From DATJGR01 sp032124855 (GTDB lineage: Bacteria > Pseudomonadota > Gammaproteobacteria > Pseudomonadales > Azotimanducaceae), in contig JAQBCT010000012.1 of NCBI GenBank assembly GCA_032124855.1, positions 1-21,865 on the forward strand: a stretch of DNA of 21,865 nt. The letters run 5' to 3'. Below the pieces are notes generated by a model. It saw only the letters and a list, made by a program, of their open reading frames with translations. It was not told the DNA's origin and ran no database searches. Both the position numbers and the translations under genes were made by a program. This document shows positions 1-7,343 of the stretch, piece by piece. Position 1 is the stretch's first letter. The number at the start of each line of letters is the position of its first letter.

Positions 1-410
1 CTGGCGACGTCCGGCTCCGTCATGCCAAAACTGGGAAATACTTCGCCCGCCACCAGCGGCTTGAGGTATTTGTCGCGCCATTCATCGCTGGCGTAGCGAT
101 TGAGCATGATTGAGTCCTGCAGCGAGTGGGTGCCCAGCGCAACCGTCGCAGCCGCGGAGCGTCCCACCACCTCGTTGATGAACACATAATCCATGAAGGG
201 CAACCCGCCGCCGCCGATCTCCTCCGGATGTCCCAGCGCCCACAAGCCTTCCGCCTTGGCTTGCGCCATCAGGTCGCGCATCGTCGCACCGCGTTCATCG
301 CGGGAGGCTTCGAACAACGCCGGCTCGACCGGATAGATCCGTTCTTCGATGAACTTCAGCACCTTGTTGCGCAGCGGTTCAATGTGCTCGGGGATCGATA
401 GATTCAACAT
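1..410 (-). CDS. Acyl-CoA dehydrogenase, N-terminal part (cut by window edge)
   Basis: The 136 visible residues match the N-terminal helical domain of FAD-dependent acyl-CoA dehydrogenases, which oxidise acyl-CoA to the trans-2-enoyl-CoA in beta-oxidation-type pathways. Visible hallmarks are a short helical start (MLNLSIPEHIEPLRNKV), a GLWALGHPEEIGGGGLPF stretch typical of the family, and the FGMTEPDVA motif of the flavin/substrate region at the window edge. The ATG at 410 is chosen because it gives the usual short N-terminus. The Shine-Dalgarno sequence is weak. The gene is divergent from the lipoprotein at 566. The C-terminal catalytic base and chain-length specificity lie outside the window, so the substrate cannot be told. 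Confidence 0.9.
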   Translation of the reverse strand, partial: MLNLSIPEHIEPLRNKVLKFIEERIYPVEPALFEASRDERGATMRDLMAQAKAEGLWALGHPEEIGGGGLPFMDYVFINEVVGRSAAATVALGTHSLQDSIMLNRYASDEWRDKYLKPLVAGEVFPSFGMTEPDVA

Positions 411-565
411 GGTGGCAGCCCTGTCAGGTGTGTGGAGATCTCAAAGGTACACTACGCCCCCTCATTCAGGCGCCGCAAGGATCGTCACCCGGGGGTCAAC
501 CGAATGCAGAGCGGCGCGTTAAAGTAGTCGGGAGCTGACGGTATGCGACGGATAGGAGGTCACTC
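411..565. other. Divergent intergenic region between acyl-CoA dehydrogenase and lipoprotein
   Basis: These 155 bases separate two divergently read genes and must hold both promoters. I see no convincing -35/-10 pair, palindrome or terminator. The only clear signal is the strong ribosome binding site at its right end. Confidence 0.5.
554..560 (+). promoter_or_regulatory. Strong ribosome binding site of the lipoprotein gene
   Basis: AGGAGGT lies five bases before the ATG at 566. It is a near-perfect Shine-Dalgarno sequence, the best in the window, and it fixes the start of the lipoprotein gene. It suggests high translation. Confidence 0.8.
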
Positions 566-943
566 ATGATCAAACGCAACGGTTACGTGCTGGTACTCGT
601 ACTCGCTGTGCTGGGGGGTTGTGCGCACCGCGACCGCGCGCCGGGTGGCGTCATCGTCGACATGAAGGGTGTCGACCCAGCCCAGTATCAACGCGATCTC
701 GGCGAGTGCAGCACCTATGCCGACCAGGTGGATACCTCGGGCAAGGTTGCGGGGGGCGCTGCGGCCGGCGCGGTAGTGGCCGGTGCCGTCGGGGGTATTT
801 TCGGTGGCAGCCACGGCGCCTCCCAGGGCGCCGGTGCCGGCGCGGTGGTCGGCGGCGCAAAGGGTGCCGGTGGTGCGGCGCACGAGCGGCATCAGGTCGT
901 GCGCACGTGCCTGCGCAACCGGGGCTATTCGGTCCTCAATTGA
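566..943 (+). CDS. Glycine-zipper lipoprotein
   Basis: This 125-residue protein begins with a lysine/arginine-containing N-region and a hydrophobic core ending in the lipobox LGGC, so Cys19 should be lipidated and the protein anchored in the outer or inner membrane. Residues about 58-105 are an alanine/glycine-rich glycine-zipper segment (GGAAAGAVVAGAVGGIFGG and a second similar run), a pattern found in Rick_17kDa-like and other membrane-embedded or oligomerising lipoproteins. Two more cysteines (CSTYADQ and the VRTCLRNRGY tail) flank the zipper and could form a disulfide. The C-terminal CLRNRGYSVLN ending is common in such lipoproteins. A strong AGGAGGT precedes the ATG. The next gene's ATG is only 8 bases past the stop. 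The exact function is unknown; a structural or envelope-stress role is inference. Confidence 0.85.
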   Translation: MIKRNGYVLVLVLAVLGGCAHRDRAPGGVIVDMKGVDPAQYQRDLGECSTYADQVDTSGKVAGGAAAGAVVAGAVGGIFGGSHGASQGAGAGAVVGGAKGAGGAAHERHQVVRTCLRNRGYSVLN

Positions 944-951
944 GCCCCGCG

Positions 952-1620
952 ATGGTCGACCTTGCGCGCTATCACGCCGAGGGTTACCTCGTCATCGACA
1001 ATCTGATCGACCCCGCGACATGCGCGCAGCTGCGCGCCGAAGCGTTCCGCTTCGCAAAGCGCGCGGCGGGCCTGGCGGTCGATACGCAGCTGATTCACCG
1101 TTCGGCCGTGTTGCGCCACTTCGTCACGCAGGGGCCACAGGTGGCGCTGGCCATGCAACTGCTCGGTCCGAATGTCTGCTTCACGCACCAGCAATACATC
1201 ATCAAGCACGCCGATGAACGGCGGCGCACGGATATTCCGTGGCATCAGGACAACGGCTATGGAACGCTCGCACCGCCCCTCGATCTGACCGTCTGGATTG
1301 CGCTGGATGACTGCACGCTGGAGAACGGTTGTCTGTGGGTGCTGCCCGGTTCCGAAACAGGTGGACTGCGTCCGCATACGAATGTGGGTGGATTGCGTGG
1401 CGTGGAGATCGCGGACGCGGGCGTTGCACTGCCGATGCGCACCGGCTCTGCCGCACTGTTCGGAGGACTGCTGCTGCACCGCTCGCTGCCCAATGCCACC
1501 GAGGCCGCGCGGGTGGCGTTGTATCTGCGCTATTGCGATCCGGCTGTGGTGATGGTCGACACCAACACGCCGGTGCTCGACGACGGTTATTCGTGGATGG
1601 TGGCGGGTGAAGCGCCTTGA
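952..1620 (+). CDS. Phytanoyl-CoA dioxygenase (PhyH) family Fe(II)/2-oxoglutarate oxygenase
   Basis: This 222-residue protein has the PhyH-family double-stranded beta-helix. The iron-binding H-x-D is at His98/Asp100 (PWHQDNGYG), the distal histidine at His176 (LLLHRSLPN), and Arg187 follows (AARVALYLRY) to bind 2-oxoglutarate. The intervening LENGCLWVLPGS segment is also typical. Family members hydroxylate CoA esters, small natural products or lipids; the substrate cannot be read here. I use the ATG at 952. An in-frame TTG at 940 overlaps the lipoprotein stop and is an alternative. The gene is probably cotranscribed with the lipoprotein. Its 3' end overlaps the convergent peroxidase gene by 34 bases. 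Confidence 0.88.
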   Translation: MVDLARYHAEGYLVIDNLIDPATCAQLRAEAFRFAKRAAGLAVDTQLIHRSAVLRHFVTQGPQVALAMQLLGPNVCFTHQQYIIKHADERRRTDIPWHQDNGYGTLAPPLDLTVWIALDDCTLENGCLWVLPGSETGGLRPHTNVGGLRGVEIADAGVALPMRTGSAALFGGLLLHRSLPNATEAARVALYLRYCDPAVVMVDTNTPVLDDGYSWMVAGEAP

Positions 1621-2720
1621 TCGGCATCGTGCGGCGCGGCTGACTGGTAGCGCTGATCCGTCAGACTTTCCAGAAACGCCTGCAGATCGGCTTTATCCGC
1701 GTCACTCAAATCCAGGCGATGAATTTCCTTGCGCTTGAACGGATTGTCGCGGCCATCGCCAGCGAGTGGTCCTGCCGTGATGTTGCGTCCCCCCGCCGCA
1801 TAGATCTCGATCACCTCGGCCAGGCTCGCCACGCTGCCGTCGTGCATGTAAGGCGCCGTGACGGCGACATTGCGCAGCGACGGCGCGCGAAATGCACCCA
1901 TGTCGGACGGCTTGCCCGTGTGCCGTGCCAGGCCCGCATCCGGATAGGCGCCCCGCCCGTCGAGGTTGTACAAGCCAGTGTTGTGGAATATGGGCTGCGG
2001 TGCGGCCGCTTCCTCAACAGCAATCGGCCCCGACAGATTGAAGCTGGCGTGACACACCGAACAGTTAGTGCGCTCCGAGAAGAACAGCCGCATGCCGCGC
2101 TGGGCGGACGCCGGCATCGCTTCGTCGCGATACAGATACCTATCGAAGGCTGAATCCGCCGCGATCAGTGTGCGCACGTAACTCGCCAGCGCCGCCACCA
2201 CGTCGGTTTCGAGGAGCGGGGCCGCGCCAACTGCAGCCTGGCGCAGCGGCGCCAGGCTCGGGTCCGCATTCAGCTCGGCGAGCCGCGCTGCCGCCACCTG
2301 ATCGAAGCCGAGTTCAACCGGCGCATGATTGTGCATCGGAATCGGGTGCTGCGCTTCCAACGTTCTGATTGAGGGGTCGGCCCAGCCGAAGCTGGCCGCG
2401 TAGGCCGCGTTCTGCAGCGTGGGCGTGTTGCGGCTATGCAGCTCACCCGTGGCACCCACCGCGGTTGGCCGTCCATCCGTGAATGCCAGTGCCGGCACAT
2501 GACAGCTTGCGCAGCTGTAAGCACCGGTCACCGACAGGCGACCGTCGCTGAACAAGGCGGCGCCCAGCGCCACTTTGGCGTTCGACATCGGATTGTCGGC
2601 TGGCACGGTCGGCGGTTTCACTCCCGCCAGTAAACGCCACTGGTAGTCCTGGGCCAGCGCGGCAATGGCGCCGATGGAGCCGAGCAGGATAAGCGCAATG
2701 CGCGTCCTGCTTAATCCCAC
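1587..2720 (-). CDS. Di-haem cytochrome c peroxidase / MauG-family protein
   Basis: This protein of 377 residues carries two c-type haem sites, CASCH at 70-74 and CSVCH at 220-224, in the two-domain layout of bacterial di-haem cytochrome c peroxidases and MauG. A single N-terminal hydrophobic segment (about 8-23) exports it to the periplasm and may anchor it. The C-terminal block with FRAPSLRNVAVTAPYMHDGS and the following LAEVIEIYAAGG is diagnostic for the family. The likely role is reduction of peroxide, or haem-based oxidation of a partner. The chosen GTG at 2720 overlaps the stop codon of the upstream TPR gene and leaves the signal segment at the N-terminus. A longer frame reaching 2840 would run through the TPR coding sequence and is unlikely. 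No good Shine-Dalgarno is visible, so translational coupling is likely. Confidence 0.88.
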   Translation of the reverse strand: MGLSRTRIALILLGSIGAIAALAQDYQWRLLAGVKPPTVPADNPMSNAKVALGAALFSDGRLSVTGAYSCASCHVPALAFTDGRPTAVGATGELHSRNTPTLQNAAYAASFGWADPSIRTLEAQHPIPMHNHAPVELGFDQVAAARLAELNADPSLAPLRQAAVGAAPLLETDVVAALASYVRTLIAADSAFDRYLYRDEAMPASAQRGMRLFFSERTNCSVCHASFNLSGPIAVEEAAAPQPIFHNTGLYNLDGRGAYPDAGLARHTGKPSDMGAFRAPSLRNVAVTAPYMHDGSVASLAEVIEIYAAGGRNITAGPLAGDGRDNPFKRKEIHRLDLSDADKADLQAFLESLTDQRYQSAAPHDADQGASPATIHE

Positions 2721-3382
2721 ACGCGCGCGTTGTTCATGGACAGGGTTTGCGTCTGCGACGCAACGGTCCTGCGCTCCACCACCCACTCGCTGAATGCCTT
2801 TGCATCGGCCGTCGCATCGGCGCCGTGTTGCGTCACCCACGCATCCATCGCCTGCATCAGCATGGCGGCCAGATCCTGATCGCTGCCGAACAGGGTCAGA
2901 TAAGCCTGCTTCACCGCGTCGAAGCGGCCGAGCGCGAGGTACGCTTCACCCCGGTATTCGATGGCGGGCGCGAAATCAGACTTCACGGTCAGCGCTGCGT
3001 CGTAAGCACGCACGGCGGTGTTGTAGTCGCCGATCTTGCGGTACGCATAGCCCAGTTCGTTGAACGTCTGATAGGAACGCTGGTTGTAGCCCACGGCCTT
3101 GATGTAGTCGGCGATGGCGTCTTCGTACTGCCCTTTCGCCTTCGCCAGAAGCTTGTCGCGCTCCGCATCGTTCTTCGCGTTCGTGGACTTTGCCTCGTAC
3201 TGCGCCGCACGCTTCTTATGGTTCAGCCCCGCCTTGTAGCTGGCCGCTTCCATCTGTTGGGGGCTGCGTCGCGTCGCGGACGCGCCGCCACTCATATCGC
3301 CCCCGGACATCGCACCGCTGCCCGCGCCGTACGCACCCGGGATCAGGAGCGTCAGTGCCACCGACAAAACAAATCGCTTCAT
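2711..3382 (-). CDS. Exported tetratricopeptide-repeat protein
   Basis: This 223-residue protein starts with a signal peptide (MKRFVLSVALTLLIPGAYG, cleavage expected near residue 20). A Gly/Ser/Met-rich linker follows, then a helical lysine-rich stretch, and TPR-like helices at about 75-160. The segment YQTFNELGYAYRKIGDYNTAVRAYDAAL, read as two adjacent pieces, is a clear TPR unit. TPR proteins are protein-binding scaffolds. It sits directly upstream of, and overlaps, the di-haem peroxidase gene, so a periplasmic partner or assembly role for that enzyme is a reasonable inference. The ATG at 3382 is preferred over an in-frame one at 3406 because GGAGG lies eight bases upstream of it and the signal peptide then starts properly. 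Confidence 0.85.
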   Translation of the reverse strand: MKRFVLSVALTLLIPGAYGAGSGAMSGGDMSGGASATRRSPQQMEAASYKAGLNHKKRAAQYEAKSTNAKNDAERDKLLAKAKGQYEDAIADYIKAVGYNQRSYQTFNELGYAYRKIGDYNTAVRAYDAALTVKSDFAPAIEYRGEAYLALGRFDAVKQAYLTLFGSDQDLAAMLMQAMDAWVTQHGADATADAKAFSEWVVERRTVASQTQTLSMNNARVWD

Positions 3383-3390
3383 GATTTTTT

Positions 3391-3395
3391 CCTCC
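3391..3395 (-). promoter_or_regulatory. Ribosome binding site of the TPR gene
   Basis: GGAGG on the minus strand, eight bases from the ATG at 3382, decides between this start and the upstream in-frame ATG at 3406. Confidence 0.7.
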
Positions 3396-3402
3396 GCAAG
3401 AT

Positions 3403-4212
3403 TCAACCCTCACTGTCCAGCGCCGCCGCCGAGAGCACGGGGCGATAAATGGGAAACGGCCGCTCGCGCGTCATTGCCGCATGCAGTCTGCCCAGCGTGT
3501 CGTAGTCGGCCAGGGCCATCAGCTGCCGCTGGGTCACCGACATCAAGCCGAATTCACCGGCGGCATTGCGCGACAACGCCTCGGGCGCCGTGATCCACAC
3601 CGAGTCCACCGTTTCGGATTCATCATGGCGACCGAATTGTCGGGGCGGTGCTTCTGCGACGAAGAAGCGCGTATCGAAGCGTCGCGGCCGCCCCTCCGGC
3701 GTAATCCAGCGATTGAAGAAATGCATGCGGTCCACCGCGAGCGTCAACGCTTCTCTATGACAGATGACGTCGAGGCCGAGTTCACCGTCGTGCAGCGCGC
3801 GGCGATAACCGTCGAAGCGGCGACGCGATACTTCATCGTGTAGATCGAGCATGGCGCCGTCGCCGTCGTACGCCAGCAATACGCCGGCTTCCTCGAAGCT
3901 CTCGCGAATGCCTGCAATCCAGTAACCGCGCCATTCCGCACCCAATGCCGCCTGTTGTGCCGCCTGGCTGGGGTCCGGGCCTCGCCGCAAGGCATCGTAC
4001 GCATGCAGATGATCATCCCCATCGACCCGACCGCCGGGAAATACATACATGCCGCCCGCGAACACGGCGTCGGCCGTGCGGCGCAACATCAGAATTTCGT
4101 AATCGGCGCCGGCCTCGCGCGCGATGATCACGCTCGCTGCGGGACGAATGGGTTGCACGGGGACTTTGCGGGGCGCGTCGGTCACTAGGCTGTTGGCGTG
4201 GCGGGTTCGCAT
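3403..4212 (-). CDS. NUDT19-like Nudix hydrolase
   Basis: This 269-residue protein begins PIRPAASVIIARE and has the Nudix signature in the split form seen in NUDT19/NUDT8-like proteins. The FPGGRVDGDD half (59-67) is separated by about 35 residues from the IRESFEEAGVLL half (102-113), whose RESFEEAG residues bind the catalytic metal. NUDT19 hydrolyses CoA and CoA esters, so a CoA- or nucleotide-diphosphatase is likely, but no CoA motif was proven here. The ATG at 4212 gives a normal N-terminus. Longer frames run into the acoA gene on the other strand. It is divergent from acoA and lies 20 bases upstream of the TPR gene, possibly in one transcript. Confidence 0.87.
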   Translation of the reverse strand: MRTRHANSLVTDAPRKVPVQPIRPAASVIIAREAGADYEILMLRRTADAVFAGGMYVFPGGRVDGDDHLHAYDALRRGPDPSQAAQQAALGAEWRGYWIAGIRESFEEAGVLLAYDGDGAMLDLHDEVSRRRFDGYRRALHDGELGLDVICHREALTLAVDRMHFFNRWITPEGRPRRFDTRFFVAEAPPRQFGRHDESETVDSVWITAPEALSRNAAGEFGLMSVTQRQLMALADYDTLGRLHAAMTRERPFPIYRPVLSAAALDSEG

Positions 4213-4238
4213 GCAGGGTAGCGTTTCCTTTACGAAGC

Positions 4239-4268
4239 CGGCAACGGTAGCGCCCACTGGCGTTGCCG
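4239..4268. promoter_or_regulatory. Inverted repeat, candidate operator between Nudix gene and acoA
   Basis: CGGCAACG (4239-4246) and its exact reverse complement CGTTGCCG (4261-4268) are separated by 14 bases. The half-site centres are 22 bases apart, about two turns of DNA, as for dimeric regulators. It sits in the 102-base divergent gap, 46 bases before the acoA start and 26 bases before the Nudix start. A bulged hairpin using the inner CGCC/GGCG is also possible. No regulator gene is adjacent, so the operator role is inference. Confidence 0.35.
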
Positions 4269-4301
4269 CATACCATTGCCTTCGCTTTGAAAAACAATCA
4301 C

Positions 4302-4307
4302 GGGGGA
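4302..4307 (+). promoter_or_regulatory. Ribosome binding site supporting the TTG start of acoA
   Basis: GGGGGA lies seven bases before the TTG at 4315. No in-frame ATG lies near the start of the conserved E1 alpha sequence, so this purine run is the main support for a TTG initiation codon. Confidence 0.55.
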
Positions 4308-4314
4308 CGGTTTT

Positions 4315-5295
4315 TTGGCCAAGCAACTGACCAACAAGATCCTGCTGGATATCCATCAGCGCATGGTGCGCATCCGCCACTTCGAAGAGGAGGCGGGCAA
4401 GCTGATGGAGGCCGGCAAAATCCCGGGTGCGCTGCATCTGTATGTCGGCCAGGAGGCGGTCGCCTCCGGCGTGATGGTGCATCTGTCGAATCAAGATCTG
4501 ATCACCAGCACGCACCGCGGACACGGCCATCTGATCGCCAAGGGGGGTGATTTCGATCGGATGTTCGCCGAGTTATTCGGCCGCGTCACGGGCTACTGCA
4601 AGGGCAAGGGCGGCAGCATGCATATCTGCGCCTTCGAACTGGGCATGCTCGGCGCCAACGGCATCGTCGGCGGCGGGCCACCCATCGCGATGGGCGCCGC
4701 GTTCTCCCAGAAATTTCGCAAGACCAAGAACGTTGCTGTAGCGTTTTTCGGCGACGGCGCCTCGAACGAGGGATCGTTCCACGAAGCCGCGAATATGGCT
4801 GCCTTGTACAAACTGCCAGCGGTGTTCGTGTGCGAGAACAACGGCTACGGCGAGTTCACACCGCAGGCCAACCACCAGGCCATCGTCGATGTGGCCGATC
4901 GCGCGGCCGGCTACGGCATGCCCGGCGTCATCGTCGATGGAATGGACGCTGCCGCTGTCTATGAAGCCGCCGGAGAAGCAATAGAACGAGCGCGTAAAGG
5001 GGCGGGGCCCACGCTGCTGGAATGCAAGACGTACCGTTTCTACGACCACGTCGGTATTCGCGGCATGGGGCTTACGTATCGCACCGATGCGGAAGTGGAA
5101 CGCTGGAAGAAACGCGACCCCATTACCCTGTTCGAAGCGCGCCTCGCGGAACAGGGCGTGCTGTCGGCGAAGAAAGCAGCGGCCGTCCACGAGGCAGTGA
5201 TGGAGCAGATCCGCGCGGGCATCGCGTTCGCCGAAGGCAGCGCATTTCCCGATCCCACGACATTGCTCGACGACGTCTACGCCACCGCATCATAG
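4315..5295 (+). CDS. acoA: Acetoin/2-oxoacid dehydrogenase E1 component, alpha subunit
   Basis: This 326-residue TPP-dependent dehydrogenase alpha subunit has the family's usual length. The thiamine diphosphate motif runs from GDG at 146-148 (FFGDGASNEGSFHEA) to the Asn pair at 175-176 (FVCENNGYG), and the HRGHGH substrate/TPP loop is present near residue 67. Wording such as GASNEGSFHEAANMAALYKLP and the order alpha-beta-AcoX-E2-E3 fit acetoin dehydrogenase better than pyruvate dehydrogenase, but the substrate is not proven. It works in the cytoplasm as an alpha2beta2 E1 with the product of the next gene, which starts 15 bases on. It starts with TTG, which should lower translation relative to the ATG-started beta subunit. 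Confidence 0.88.
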   Translation: MAKQLTNKILLDIHQRMVRIRHFEEEAGKLMEAGKIPGALHLYVGQEAVASGVMVHLSNQDLITSTHRGHGHLIAKGGDFDRMFAELFGRVTGYCKGKGGSMHICAFELGMLGANGIVGGGPPIAMGAAFSQKFRKTKNVAVAFFGDGASNEGSFHEAANMAALYKLPAVFVCENNGYGEFTPQANHQAIVDVADRAAGYGMPGVIVDGMDAAAVYEAAGEAIERARKGAGPTLLECKTYRFYDHVGIRGMGLTYRTDAEVERWKKRDPITLFEARLAEQGVLSAKKAAAVHEAVMEQIRAGIAFAEGSAFPDPTTLLDDVYATAS

Positions 5296-5310
5296 GGAAC
5301 GAATTGCAAC

Positions 5311-6327
5311 ATGAGCCAAGCACCAGCCCAATCGAAACAAACCGCCCAGGCGCGCCAGCTGCCGTATGTCGTGGCGATCACCGAAGGTATCCGCGAAGTT
5401 TTACTCGAACAGGACACTGCGTTTCTGGCCGGGGAAGATGTCGGCAAGGCGGGCAGCGTCTACGGTTATACGCGTGGCCTGTTCGATGAATTCGGCGGCG
5501 ACCGCGTCATCGACACACCGATTTCAGAAAAAGGCATCGTCGGATTGGGTGTGGGCGCCGCGGCCAGTGGCCTGCGGCCGATCATCGACATCATGTTCAT
5601 GGACTTCCTCGGCGAGTGCATGGATGAGGTGGCCAATCAGATGGCCAAGATGCGTTTCATGTTTGGCGGCGCCACGACGCTGCCGATCACCGTGCTGACC
5701 ATGTCAGGCGCAGGGGCCAGTCTGGCCGCGCAACACTCCCAGAGCCTCGAGGCATGGATCGCCCATTTGCCGGGACTCAAGGTGCTGATGCCCTCAACAC
5801 CGCACGATGTGAAAGGCTGCATCATCGCGGCGGCGCGCGACGACAACCCGGTGTTCGTCGTGATGAACAAGATGTCGCTGGGCCTGATGGGTGAAGTACC
5901 CGAAGGCGCCTACACGGTGCCCATCGGCAAGGCGAACGTCGTACGCGAAGGCCGCGATTACACCCTCATCGCAACGGGGCGCATGGTCCACGAAGCACTC
6001 AAAGCCGCCAGCGCGCTCAGCGAACTCGGTGTCGAGGCCGAGGTGATCGATGCGCGCAGCATCCAGCCATTCGATACGGAGACGGTGATTGCCTCAGTGA
6101 AGAAGACGCATCGTGCGCTGGTGGTGCACGAAGCGGTGCGCTTTGGCGGTTTTGGTGCGGAGATCGCAGCACAGATTCAGGAGCTGGCGTTCGACTATCT
6201 TGATGCACCGGTTGGTCGCGTGGGCGCGCCGTTCTCACCGGTGCCGTTCAGTCCCGCGCTCGAGAAGGTCTACGTTCCCGATGCGGCACGCATCGTCGCC
6301 GAGGCGCGCCGCCTCATCGGCGCCTGA
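5311..6327 (+). CDS. acoB: Acetoin/2-oxoacid dehydrogenase E1 component, beta subunit
   Basis: This 338-residue transketolase-like beta subunit completes the E1 active site. The conserved acidic residue that activates TPP is in the GEDVG motif at 41-45, and the family block AAQHSQSLEAWIAHLPGLKV and the C-terminal transketolase domain (VIDARSIQPFD, VVHEAVRFGGFGAEIA) are intact. The first 17 residues are a glutamine/alanine-rich extension before the conserved LPYVVAITEGIREVL. It lies 15 bases after acoA and 8 bases before the NAD-kinase-like gene, so it is part of one operon. Pyruvate or branched-chain E1 beta subunits look similar; the acetoin assignment rests mainly on the neighbouring acoX. 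Confidence 0.88.
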   Translation: MSQAPAQSKQTAQARQLPYVVAITEGIREVLLEQDTAFLAGEDVGKAGSVYGYTRGLFDEFGGDRVIDTPISEKGIVGLGVGAAASGLRPIIDIMFMDFLGECMDEVANQMAKMRFMFGGATTLPITVLTMSGAGASLAAQHSQSLEAWIAHLPGLKVLMPSTPHDVKGCIIAAARDDNPVFVVMNKMSLGLMGEVPEGAYTVPIGKANVVREGRDYTLIATGRMVHEALKAASALSELGVEAEVIDARSIQPFDTETVIASVKKTHRALVVHEAVRFGGFGAEIAAQIQELAFDYLDAPVGRVGAPFSPVPFSPALEKVYVPDAARIVAEARRLIGA

Positions 6328-6335
6328 GCCATCCA

Positions 6336-7343
6336 ATGACCCCAGGCCGCATCGGCATTGCCGTGAATCCGGCATCCGGCAAGGATGTGCGGCGCCTGGT
6401 GGCGCGTGCTTCGGTTTTCGACAACCAGGAAAAATGCGCCATCGTGCGGCGCGCCATCGTGGGCGCGTTGGCGGCCGGCGCCACGCGTTTTGTCTACATA
6501 CCCGACAGTCACGGCATCGCAGCAGCCGCGCTCGCCGAGTTCAAGGGCGCGCTGTGCCGCGAAGCGGTGGACAGTCCGCTCACCAGCAGCGTGCTGGACA
6601 CCATTCGCGGCGCTGCGGCGCTGCGCGAAGCACAGTGCGCCGTTGTGATCACACTGGGCGGTGACGGCACCAACCGGGCGGTCGCGCTCGGTTGGCGCAC
6701 TGCCCCGCTGCTGCCCATCTCAACCGGGACCAACAATGTTTTTCCGCGTCTCGTGGAGGCAACCACCGCGGGCGCGGCCGCGGGACTCGTCGCACGCGGA
6801 GCGGTGCCGTTCGACATCGCCGCGCGGCAGGTAAAACTGATCAGCGTGCAGATCGACGGCGAGGCGGACGATCTGGCGTTGATCGATGCAGTGGTGACAG
6901 CCGAGCGCTTCGTCGGCGCGCGCGCGCTGCTGCAACCGCAACTGCTGCGGCTGGCGCTGTTGACGCGCGCGGATCCCGCCGCCGTAGGCATCACCGCCAT
7001 TGGTGGGTTGCTGGCGCCGCTGACTGAGGAAGAGGACGAGGGTCTGTTGCTGACGCTCGGCCACGGAGATATTGGCGTTCACGCACCCATCGCGCCGGGT
7101 CTCTACGCGACGGTGCGCGTCGCGCAGCACCGCCGCATCGCATTCGGCGAACCGGTGACGGTCACGGGGCCCGCCGTGCTCGCCTTCGATGGCGAGCGGG
7201 AACGTGTGCTCAAGCGCGGCCAGCGCGCGCACCTGTCGCTGCGGCGCGACGGACCCTGGGTGATCGATGTTCAACGGACCCTCGCCCACGCCGCCGCGCG
7301 CGGGGCATTCAGAGTTGCTGCGGGAGAGATGCATGCCGGCTGA
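6336..7343 (+). CDS. acoX: AcoX-like ATP-NAD kinase family protein
   Basis: This 335-residue protein belongs to the NAD-kinase/diacylglycerol-kinase fold. Its nucleotide motif GGDGTNR is at 108-114, and STGTNNVFP at 129-137 matches the second conserved block. The N-terminus NPASGKDVRRLVARASVF resembles AcoX, a protein of unknown biochemical role encoded in the acetoin operon of Cupriavidus necator. Whether it phosphorylates NAD, another cofactor or nothing is unknown. It is embedded between E1 beta and E2 and overlaps the E2 start by 11 bases, so its expression is tied to the complex. Its presence is the strongest clue that this is an acetoin-type rather than a pyruvate-type cluster. Confidence 0.83.
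   Translation: MTPGRIGIAVNPASGKDVRRLVARASVFDNQEKCAIVRRAIVGALAAGATRFVYIPDSHGIAAAALAEFKGALCREAVDSPLTSSVLDTIRGAAALREAQCAVVITLGGDGTNRAVALGWRTAPLLPISTGTNNVFPRLVEATTAGAAAGLVARGAVPFDIAARQVKLISVQIDGEADDLALIDAVVTAERFVGARALLQPQLLRLALLTRADPAAVGITAIGGLLAPLTEEEDEGLLLTLGHGDIGVHAPIAPGLYATVRVAQHRRIAFGEPVTVTGPAVLAFDGERERVLKRGQRAHLSLRRDGPWVIDVQRTLAHAAARGAFRVAAGEMHAG

Noticed and set aside
619..951. N-terminal extension of the PhyH gene back to 619
   Set aside because: The extension is an out-of-frame reading of the lipoprotein gene, arginine- and glycine-rich with no conservation; the PhyH domain begins just after the ATG at 952.
2721..2840. Upstream start for the di-haem peroxidase at 2840
   Set aside because: It would add 40 residues read from the TPR gene in another frame, placing the signal segment far from the N-terminus.
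4213..4314. Sigma-54 (-24/-12) promoter for the acetoin operon, as known in Cupriavidus
   Set aside because: I looked for TGGC and TTGC elements with the correct GG-GC spacing. TGGCGTTGCC and CCATTGCC are present, but the spacing is wrong (19 instead of 12 bases).
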